Below are positions 58,919-64,000 of a stretch of DNA of 64,000 bases, in pieces; the first letter of the stretch is position 1; every line of letters starts with the position of its first letter. Location: assembly GCF_004136015.1 (NCBI RefSeq), contig NZ_CP024866.1, positions 636,327-700,326 of the forward strand, written 5' to 3'. Below the pieces are notes generated by a model. That model worked only from the letters and a program-made list of their open reading frames with translations. It was not told the DNA's origin and did not search any database. The translations under genes and the position numbers were made by a program. The stretch comes from Pseudomonas sp. ACM7. Lineage in GTDB: Bacteria > Pseudomonadota > Gammaproteobacteria > Pseudomonadales > Pseudomonadaceae.

Positions 58919-59614
58919 ATGGCGTTGCAGATCGGTTTTCTGTTGTTTCCACAGGTTCAGCAACTGGACCTCACCGGCCCTTACGACGTACTGGCCTCGC
59001 TGCCGGACGTGAAGGTGCATTTGATCTGGAAGGACCTGATGCCCGTTACCGCAAGCACGGGCCTGGTGCTGAAACCGACCACCACGTTCGACGATTGCCC
59101 GCAGCTGGATGTCATCTGCATTCCCGGCGGCAGTGGCGTCGGGCCGTTGATGGAAGATGAAGAGACGCTGGCCTTCATCAAGGAGCAAGCCGCCAAAGCG
59201 CGTTACGTCACGTCGGTGTGTACCGGCGCGCTGGTGCTCGGTGCGGCGGGTCTGCTGAAGGGTAAACGCGCCACCACTCACTGGGCTTATCACGAATTGC
59301 TGGTGCCTTTGGGGGCGATCCCGGTAAAGGATCGGGTGGTGCGCGACGGCAATCTTCTAACCGGTGGCGGGATCACCGCGGGCATCGATTTTGCCCTGAC
59401 CCTGGCCGCGGAGCTGTTCGATAAGGACACGGCAGAGCTGGTGCAGTTGCAGCTCGAATACGCCCCGGCACCGCCGTTTACGTCGGGCAGTCCTGAGACG
59501 GCTCCGGTCAGTGTGCTGGAGGAAGCCCGCAAACGTGCCGCCGGGTCATTGAAACTGCGCTCGGAAATCACCGAGCGTGTAGCGGCGAAACTCGACCGGG
59601 CGTCAGTACGTTGA
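58919..59614 (+). CDS. inhA: Isonitrile hydratase (DJ-1/PfpI superfamily)
   Basis: 231 residues. It matches the residues reported for Pseudomonas isonitrile hydratase: Asp17 in QLDLTGP, Cys101-Thr102 in TSVCTGALV. The enzyme hydrates isonitriles to N-substituted formamides in the cytoplasm. It is divergent from the GlxA-type regulator gene with a 90-base shared gap. The natural isonitrile source is unknown. Confidence 0.88.
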   Translation: MALQIGFLLFPQVQQLDLTGPYDVLASLPDVKVHLIWKDLMPVTASTGLVLKPTTTFDDCPQLDVICIPGGSGVGPLMEDEETLAFIKEQAAKARYVTSVCTGALVLGAAGLLKGKRATTHWAYHELLVPLGAIPVKDRVVRDGNLLTGGGITAGIDFALTLAAELFDKDTAELVQLQLEYAPAPPFTSGSPETAPVSVLEEARKRAAGSLKLRSEITERVAAKLDRASVR

Positions 59615-59670
59615 TCCATTCCTCGGCGCAGCCAGCGGCCGACTGCATCGAGGACTTTCCATCGCCCACA

Positions 59671-59693
59671 AAAAAACCCGCCTAAGCGGGTTT
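59671..59693 (-). terminator. Terminator of RsmX-like copy 2
   Basis: AACCCGC TTA GGCGGGTT stem-loop followed by seven T on the minus strand. Confidence 0.85.
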
Positions 59694-59783
59694 CTCAAGA
59701 CCATTGCGACATCCTGTCAGCAGCCATCCGGGCCTATGGTCGATCATCCGTGATCCTGAGTGCATCCTGCGACTCAGTTGATG
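59671..59783 (-). ncRNA. rsmX: RsmX-like regulatory RNA, second copy
   Basis: On the minus strand a ~113-base region carries five GGA motifs, four in hairpin loops: GCAGGATGC inside CUGAGU/ACUCAG, GATCACGGATGATC, GCCCGGATGGC and GACAGGATGTC. A conserved long-range GACCAU/AUGGUC pairing encloses the last two. It ends in a terminator AAACCCGCTTAGGCGGGTTT followed by a T-run (59671-59693). A TAATCT -10-like box lies at 59789-59794 and a TGTAAG half-site at 59839-59844. These are the marks of Gac/Rsm sRNAs that titrate CsrA/RsmA. Ends are estimated. Confidence 0.8.
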
Positions 59784-59788
59784 GAGCC

Positions 59789-59844
59789 AGATTAAACACA
59801 TCGGTGACGCATCAAAAGACGACATACCCGTCAACGGGTGTAAG
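59789..59844 (-). promoter_or_regulatory. Promoter and GacA half-site of RsmX-like copy 2
   Basis: TAATCT at 59794-59789 (minus strand) and the CTTACA half of the GacA upstream activating sequence (TGTAAG on the plus strand, 59839-59844), 44 bases apart. The second half-site is poorly conserved. Confidence 0.5.
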
Positions 59845-59883
59845 CCTTTGGCCACTCGAGTCCTGAAGCGAATTTCAGCAGGC

Positions 59884-59910
59884 GAAAAAAAACCCGCCGA
59901 AGCGGGTTTT
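59884..59910 (-). terminator. Terminator of RsmX-like copy 1
   Basis: AACCCGC TTCG GCGGGTT stem with a stable tetraloop and an eight-T tail on the minus strand. Confidence 0.9.
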
Positions 59911-60000
59911 CCCAAGACCATTACGACTCCCTGTCGGCAGCGATTCCTTGCTTATGGTCGATCATCCATGATCCCGAGCACTTCCTGTGCTTCGGTTGAT
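59884..60000 (-). ncRNA. rsmX: RsmX-like regulatory RNA, first copy
   Basis: On the minus strand a ~117-base region with five GGA motifs. Perfect hairpins are AGCAC-AGGAA-GUGCU, GAUCA-UGGA-UGAUC and CGAC-AGGGA-GUCG, with AGC-AAGGAAUC-GCU as a looser fourth. The GACCAU/AUGGUC closing pair is conserved with copy 2, and it ends in AACCCGCTTCGGCGGGTT plus eight T. The helices are kept while their sequences differ between copies, which argues for selection on structure. Ends are estimated from the -10-like box at 60007-60012. Confidence 0.82.
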
Positions 60001-60006
60001 GAGGCT

Positions 60007-60062
60007 AGATTACGCTTCGGATCCAATCCGCAATAGAAGACATAGCTACCATCGCGTGTAAG
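60007..60062 (-). promoter_or_regulatory. Promoter and GacA half-site of RsmX-like copy 1
   Basis: TAATCT at 60012-60007 and CTTACA (TGTAAG on the plus strand, 60057-60062), separated by 44 bases as in copy 2. On the plus strand TGTAAG-ACATTC-GCTATA loosely fits TGTAAG-N6-CTTACA. Confidence 0.5.
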
Positions 60063-60152
60063 ACATTCGCTATACCAGCCCTTCCGAAAACCCTTAGGTC
60101 ACTCAGGTATTACGCATAGAGGCCGTTTCAGCCAAGGTTAGACAGGCAGCCA

Positions 60153-60641
60153 TCACTCTTCCTGACGCTCGCGCGCCTTGGCACTGACTTTGAGAAACTC
60201 TTCGATGTTGTTCATCTGTTCATCCCAACCGCGGCTGTCCATGCGGAACGCCTTGAGCCGGCGCGTCTGAGGGATGTGATCGAAACCGGACTCGGTGACC
60301 TTGAGTAACGTGCCTTCAACCATGTCTTCGAGCTCGAACTTCACCAGCGTGGTGGGTTCCAGGGAGTAATCGAGCTCAGGCTCCACGGCATACGGGTGCC
60401 AGCGAAACGAAAACACCCGTTCGGGTTCGACCCGCTCCACCAGTACGTTCCACATTAAGTGTTCATAACCCGGGTACGTAATCTGCCCCTGGGTCCATTC
60501 ACCGGCGACAAAACGCTTGCCCTCCAGCGCCACGCCAAACCACTGTCCGAAGGCTTCGGCATTGGCCAGCACACGCCAGACCTGCGAGCGCGGCGTTTTG
60601 AGCAGGATCTTCCTTTCGATGCGATCTGATGCTGGATTCAT
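60153..60641 (-). CDS. SRPBCC (AHSA1/START-like) protein
   Basis: 162 residues with the typical start IERKILLKTPRSQVWRVLANAEAFGQWFG, the central VERVEPERVFSFRWHP and the C-terminal GWDEQMNNIEEFL. The fold binds hydrophobic ligands; the specific ligand is unknown. The ATG at 60641 follows a strong AGGAGGTGAC site. Genes of this type are often next to an ArsR-type regulator, but none is present here. Confidence 0.85.
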   Translation of the reverse strand: MNPASDRIERKILLKTPRSQVWRVLANAEAFGQWFGVALEGKRFVAGEWTQGQITYPGYEHLMWNVLVERVEPERVFSFRWHPYAVEPELDYSLEPTTLVKFELEDMVEGTLLKVTESGFDHIPQTRRLKAFRMDSRGWDEQMNNIEEFLKVSAKARERQEE

Positions 60642-60798
60642 AAGTCACCTCCTGTACTGAACAGTAGGCCTGTAAGACCACAAGACCAACCCTAAAGTTG
60701 TATCAATCGGGTATCGCAATCAACCCTGTACGAAATATTCAGCTGCATTTCCAAGTGTAACTGCTGGTTTGAAAACAAAACGAGTAGACCGAAACTGC

Positions 60799-60948
60799 TC
60801 GCCATTGTTGGCTGGGGCTCATTACAGTGTGCAGGGCATTCCCGACAGTTGGCTGGAGAAGTTACATTTGCGTGAAGACATCGAAGCCACGGCTGACGCT
60901 TTACTGCGGGCAGCCACCCTCACGCAATCAGGAGCACGCGATGAATAG
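60799..60948 (+). pseudogene. Remnant of the C-terminus of an ADP-ribosylglycohydrolase gene
   Basis: One plus-strand frame reads LLAGAHYSVQGIPDSWLEKL followed by REDIEATADALL and a stop at 60946-60948. This resembles the final helices of the DraG/ADP-ribosylglycohydrolase family (AGAxYGxxGIPxxWxxKL). The preceding frame carries AIVG in a shifted phase and nothing upstream encodes the rest. The remnant ends inside the first codons of the GFA gene. Confidence 0.5.
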
Positions 60949-61426
60949 CCTGCATGGCAGCTGTTTGTGTAAAGCCATCGAATACGAAGTCGATAGCCTC
61001 GACATGCCCATCAGTCATTGTCACTGCCAAACCTGTCGCAAGGCACACGCTGCGGCATTCGCCTCGACAGCCGGGGTCATGCGTGAACATTTTCGCTGGA
61101 CCAAAGGTCAGGGCCATCTGAATAGCTACGAATCGTCGCCGGGCAAGCTTCGGTATTTCTGTTCGGTTTGCGGTTCACACTTGATGGCTGAGCGCCTGGT
61201 CCAACCCCACGTCATTGTTCGTGTGGCGACATTGGACGATGACCCGAAAATGACGCCGCAAGCGCATATCTGGACGTCACATGATGTGCCGTGGCTCAAA
61301 TACGACTCGATCGAAAATTACCCTGAATGGCAGGCAAAGCCAGGCCAATACGTAGCGCTACACTGCCCCCAACTTTCCACGTCAAAGCGAGAATCCCCAT
61401 GCACCCACGCTTTCTTCTGGCACTGA
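60941..61426 (+). CDS. GFA-family (glutathione-dependent formaldehyde-activating-like) protein
   Basis: 161 residues. Zinc-binding cysteines are in GSCLCKAIEYE, ISHCHCQTCRKAH and YFCSVCGSHL, the standard Mss4-like/GFA pattern. The ATG at 60941 follows AGGAG; a longer upstream reading overlaps the pseudogene remnant. Function in this family is usually unknown despite the name. Its 3' end overlaps the next gene by 28 bases. Confidence 0.85.
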   Translation: MNSLHGSCLCKAIEYEVDSLDMPISHCHCQTCRKAHAAAFASTAGVMREHFRWTKGQGHLNSYESSPGKLRYFCSVCGSHLMAERLVQPHVIVRVATLDDDPKMTPQAHIWTSHDVPWLKYDSIENYPEWQAKPGQYVALHCPQLSTSKRESPCTHAFFWH

Positions 61427-61800
61427 CGCCTCTGCTGTTCACTACCGCTGCTTATGCGGTGGACTGCGACAACGCCGCCGATCAGGCGACGATGAATCAG
61501 TGCGCGGCGCAGCAGCACAAGACGGCGGACAAGGAGTTGAATGCGCTTTACCAGCAGATCAACGAGCGCTTGAAGAGCAACCCCGAAAGCAAAAAGCTGC
61601 TGATCGGGGCGCAGCGTTCGTGGATTGCGTTTTGGGATGCCGAGTGCAAGTTCTCGAGCGTCGGAGTGGAAGGCGGGAGTGTGTATCCGCTGATCTACAG
61701 CAACTGTGTTACTGAGTTGACCAAGGCACGGGTGGAGACTTTCAAGAATTATTTGAAGTGTCAGGAGGGGGATTTGACTTGTCCGGTGCCTGGGGCTTGA
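61399..61800 (+). CDS. LprI-like (DUF1311) secreted protein
   Basis: 133 residues. Signal peptide MHPRFLLALTPLLFTTAAYA, then CDNAADQATMNQCAAQQHKTADKELNALYQQI with conserved cysteines, and RSWIAFWDAECKF, as in lysozyme-inhibitor LprI-type proteins. It should be periplasmic. The start lies inside the end of the GFA gene; the choice rests on the signal peptide. Confidence 0.8.
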   Translation: MHPRFLLALTPLLFTTAAYAVDCDNAADQATMNQCAAQQHKTADKELNALYQQINERLKSNPESKKLLIGAQRSWIAFWDAECKFSSVGVEGGSVYPLIYSNCVTELTKARVETFKNYLKCQEGDLTCPVPGA

Positions 61801-61823
61801 TGATTCAGTGCTTGTAAGGGCCT

Positions 61824-61930
61824 CATCGCGAGCAAGCTCGCTCCCACAGTGGTTTTCGGTCATACACAAATTGTGTGTTCACCGACGACCTACTGTGGGA
61901 GCGGGCTTGCTCCGGGCGGCGATCCGACGA
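61824..61930. repeat. REP doublet with variant arm between the LprI-like and amine dehydrogenase genes
   Basis: Left arm ATCGCGAGCAAGCTCGCTCC; right arm GTGGGAGCGGGCTTGCTCCG followed by GGCGGCGATCCGAC, the same variant as at 25111-25150 and 52085-52127. Confidence 0.85.
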
Positions 61931-61953
61931 AGGCGCCAGTTCAGGCACCGAGG

Positions 61954-63072
61954 TTATCGAACAAATATCTGCGCGGTGGTGATCGCCATATCCCCACCCG
62001 GCAACTTGATGCTGCCAATCTGCTTCATGCTCTCGGGATCAAAGATCGCCACATCGTTAAACGTCCCCGCCAGATAAATCTTGCTGCCGTCCTTGTTGAA
62101 CGAAATGCAGTAGTAGGAATGATCCAGCGTCGCCGCCTGGAGCATTTTCTTCTCCTTGATGTCGTACTTCGCCAAACGGTTGAGCACGCCAAACATCAGG
62201 TTCGGGTCCTTCGGTGAGCGCATGCCGCTGAAGTAGATTTCCGTCAGCGGGCCGAAGTCGGTGGTTTCGGTCTTGCCGGTTTTCAGGTCGATGCTGAACA
62301 GCCCATAGAGGTACTCGGCGGTCAACGGGTCCTGATTCTTGTCCTTGAATTTCGCGGCGGTGTAGAGCAGCGAGAAGTCATGGCGATAAGTCTGCTGGTT
62401 CCACACGTAAAGCACGTCCGGTGCGCTGTAGCCCGGGCGTTTCCAATGACGGCTGGGGATCAGCACGTCGAACTTGCCGGTTTTCACATCGACCTTGTAG
62501 ACGTCCGCCCCCGCCACATACAGCGTGCCGTCGTCACCGCTCTGCATGATCGTCAATTGCCGTGGCGCCGGGAAACTGCGCACGGGTTTGGCGTCCATGC
62601 CGGCGTCGGTGGCGTAAACATCAAGCCGAGGCTGCTGCACTTCATAACGGTCGTTGAGCATCAACGTCGGGTTGGCGATGGTGAACAACTCCTTACCGTC
62701 GTGGCTGAGGGTGAAGGCGAACATGGACCTCGCTTTCTCCCCCGGTTTCTGGGTGATGCTGGCGTGGAACACCTGTTTACAGCTGTCGAGTTCGACGCCA
62801 TAGACATCCGCGTAGTGGTTGTTCAGCACGTAAGCGGTCTTGCGGTCCGGCGACAACTGCACGGTGCCGGGACCGAAGGCATCCGGCATTTTGCAGGTCT
62901 TGAACAAGGTGTCGGTGACCACGTCGATGACGTGCAGGTTGTTCGGGTAATTGGTGGTCAACATGTACTCGTGACCATCTTGTAGAGCAGTGTTTTCATC
63001 GGCCAGAACAGTGAGCGAACACACGCTCAGGACGGCGAACGCGGTCAGGCCGCAGGCTTTGATGCGATGCAT
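61954..63072 (-). CDS. qhpB: Quinohemoprotein amine dehydrogenase beta subunit
   Basis: 372 residues. Signal peptide (LTAFAVLSVCSLTVLADE) followed by a seven-bladed beta-propeller with repeats such as TTNYPNNLHVIDVVTDT, GTVQLSPDRKTAYVLNN and SKIYLAGTFNDVAIFDPESM. The beta subunit packs with the diheme alpha and quinone-bearing gamma subunits in the periplasm. The enzyme oxidises primary amines to aldehydes and ammonia. ATG 63072 follows AAGGATTCC. It is the last gene of the qhpD-qhpC-qhpB order on the minus strand; the Pseudomonas name is peaD. Confidence 0.9.
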   Translation of the reverse strand: MHRIKACGLTAFAVLSVCSLTVLADENTALQDGHEYMLTTNYPNNLHVIDVVTDTLFKTCKMPDAFGPGTVQLSPDRKTAYVLNNHYADVYGVELDSCKQVFHASITQKPGEKARSMFAFTLSHDGKELFTIANPTLMLNDRYEVQQPRLDVYATDAGMDAKPVRSFPAPRQLTIMQSGDDGTLYVAGADVYKVDVKTGKFDVLIPSRHWKRPGYSAPDVLYVWNQQTYRHDFSLLYTAAKFKDKNQDPLTAEYLYGLFSIDLKTGKTETTDFGPLTEIYFSGMRSPKDPNLMFGVLNRLAKYDIKEKKMLQAATLDHSYYCISFNKDGSKIYLAGTFNDVAIFDPESMKQIGSIKLPGGDMAITTAQIFVR

Positions 63073-63097
63073 GCTGGAATCCTTCTTCTCTGTCCGA

Positions 63098-63421
63098 TTA
63101 CTTGTCTTTTGGAAAGACAGTCCCGAGGTTGCGCCAGTTTTCATTGGACGCCTGGGCATCCTTGTTCCAGTCCGGGTAGGTGCTCATCATGTCGGGCACC
63201 TGGGCCGGCCACCAGCAAGGGTCGGAGCAGCCGTAAAGGTCGGCTTCCATCGGCTGGCACAGCGACGACACACCGCCAAACGCATCGATTTCCCAACCCG
63301 GGTCGGTGGTCGAGGCGCAGCCAGCGACGGAACTCATCGCCACCACTTCTTCGATGCGGTTTTCGCCCGCGGCCTCATCGAGTTTCAGCGCTTTATTATT
63401 GATTGCCTTGAGATGTTTCAT
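63098..63421 (-). CDS. qhpC: Quinohemoprotein amine dehydrogenase gamma subunit (CTQ precursor)
   Basis: 107 residues, the expected size. A leader of about 28 residues (ending near EEVVAMS) precedes a cysteine-rich core with [40 protein letters not shown]. These hold the cysteines for thioether cross-links and the Cys-Trp pair for cysteine tryptophylquinone. The radical SAM protein encoded just upstream forms the cross-links. The start is one base after the stop codon of that gene (TGATATG arrangement). Confidence 0.92.
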   Translation of the reverse strand: MKHLKAINNKALKLDEAAGENRIEEVVAMSSVAGCASTTDPGWEIDAFGGVSSLCQPMEADLYGCSDPCWWPAQVPDMMSTYPDWNKDAQASNENWRNLGTVFPKDK

Positions 63422-63422
63422 A

Positions 63423-64000
63423 TCAGTGAGCCTTGCGCGGAGTGATGTAGCTGCTGATAAACGCAGGGTTGTGGGCCATGATCCGGGTGTAGACCTCGAT
63501 GCCGAAGTCGACCCAGTCACGCATCAGTTCGCAGTAGTGATAGGTCGGGTGGGTCGGGTCGCCGTAACGGGCATAGCTCTCGTGGTAGCAGCCGCCGGAG
63601 CAGAGATTGCGGATCTGGCAGTCTTCGCAGCCGGTGTTGGTGCGGTCCAGGCGCTGGGACAGGAAGTCGTTCAACTCGACCTGTTTCACCCCACTGTGGA
63701 CGTTGCCGAAGGTCGGTAGGCTCGAGCCGGTAAAGCGGTGGCACAGGTTCAATTCACCCTTGTGATCCACCGCCAGCATCTTCAGACCCGCACCGCAGGG
63801 CAGGGCTTTTTTGTGGCCTTCGTGGATGTCGGTGATCAGCTGGTGCAGGTTGGAGAAACCGATGTTGCGGTGCTCCAGCGCCGCTTCCAGATAACGCCGG
63901 CCGAGTTTCTTCATGTTGGCGAAGACTTCGATCAGCTCGTCGCTGGACAGGTTGAAGGTGCTGATGTCGCCGGAGGTCACCGGTGCAAAGCCAACCTCGG
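63423..64000 (-). CDS. qhpD: Radical SAM maturase of quinohemoprotein amine dehydrogenase, N-terminus cut by window edge
   Basis: Only the C-terminal ~192 residues are present; the frame is open to the right edge. Cysteine motifs of the SPASM region are visible: [24 protein letters not shown], then [18 protein letters not shown] and YHYC. These bind auxiliary Fe-S clusters. QhpD (PeaB) forms the Cys-Asp/Glu thioether cross-links in the gamma subunit. The CX3CX2C motif of the SAM cluster lies outside the window. Confidence 0.9.
   Translation of the reverse strand, partial: EVGFAPVTSGDISTFNLSSDELIEVFANMKKLGRRYLEAALEHRNIGFSNLHQLITDIHEGHKKALPCGAGLKMLAVDHKGELNLCHRFTGSSLPTFGNVHSGVKQVELNDFLSQRLDRTNTGCEDCQIRNLCSGGCYHESYARYGDPTHPTYHYCELMRDWVDFGIEVYTRIMAHNPAFISSYITPRKAH

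Noticed and set aside
59671..60012. Tandem sRNAs as PrrF1/PrrF2, which are also tandem in P. aeruginosa.
   Set aside because: No Fur box precedes either copy and the PrrF pairing core is absent, whereas repeated GGA hairpins and GacA half-sites fit RsmX.

Overview
This window comes from the chromosome of a fluorescent Pseudomonas, most likely the P. fluorescens group. The evidence is an extended pyoverdine locus in Pseudomonas-like order, GC-rich codon use, many copies of the GTGGGAGC...GCTCGC intergenic REP doublet, and a tandem pair of RsmX-type regulatory RNAs.

Layout. 1-1627: a leftward pair for L-2,3-diaminopropionate synthesis (sbnA, and sbnB cut by the window edge). 2020-6401: a leftward two-component system made of a LuxR-type regulator, a BvgS-like hybrid kinase with two periplasmic solute-binding domains, and a degenerate receiver protein. 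6532-10122: an MgtC-like membrane protein and the Mg2+ P-type ATPase MgtA, the latter behind a long hairpin-rich leader. 10625-52877: pyoverdine genes. 53047-59614: accessory metabolism (MFS carrier, GH15 hydrolase, small hypothetical, alpha/beta hydrolase, GlxA-type regulator divergent from an isonitrile hydratase). 59671-60012: two tandem RsmX-like sRNAs. 60153-61800: SRPBCC protein, remnant of an ADP-ribosylglycohydrolase gene, GFA-family protein, LprI-like protein. 61954-64000: quinohemoprotein amine dehydrogenase beta and gamma subunits and the radical SAM maturase (cut by the right edge).

The pyoverdine region holds pvdA, fpvI, pvdR-pvdT-opmQ, pvdP, pvdM-pvdN-pvdO, pvdE, fpvA, two giant NRPS genes and a stand-alone thioesterase. 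PvdA makes N5-hydroxyornithine. The two NRPSs carry six modules. With PvdL (not in the window) they should build chromophore-D-Ala-Lys-Thr-D-Ser-(acyl)OHOrn-OHOrn, as read from adenylation pocket residues and epimerisation domains. PvdE moves the acylated precursor to the periplasm, PvdM, PvdN, PvdO and PvdP mature it, PvdRT-OpmQ exports or recycles it, and FpvA takes the ferric form back up and is expected to signal to FpvI. Five exact TAAAT-N16-CGT iron-starvation boxes (PvdS promoters) lie before pvdA, pvdR, pvdP, pvdM and pvdE, with TAATT variants before the thioesterase and the first NRPS. pvdS, pvdL, pvdH, pvdQ, fpvR, and a formylase or acetylase for hydroxyornithine (pvdF or pvdYII) are not in the window.

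Most notable findings: the tandem RsmX sRNAs with conserved GacA half-sites; a DCL-type condensation domain and GGDSI carrier in a module with no epimerase; fpvI without an adjacent fpvR; a structured leader before mgtA; and the diaminopropionate genes with no matching adenylation domain in the NRPSs seen here.
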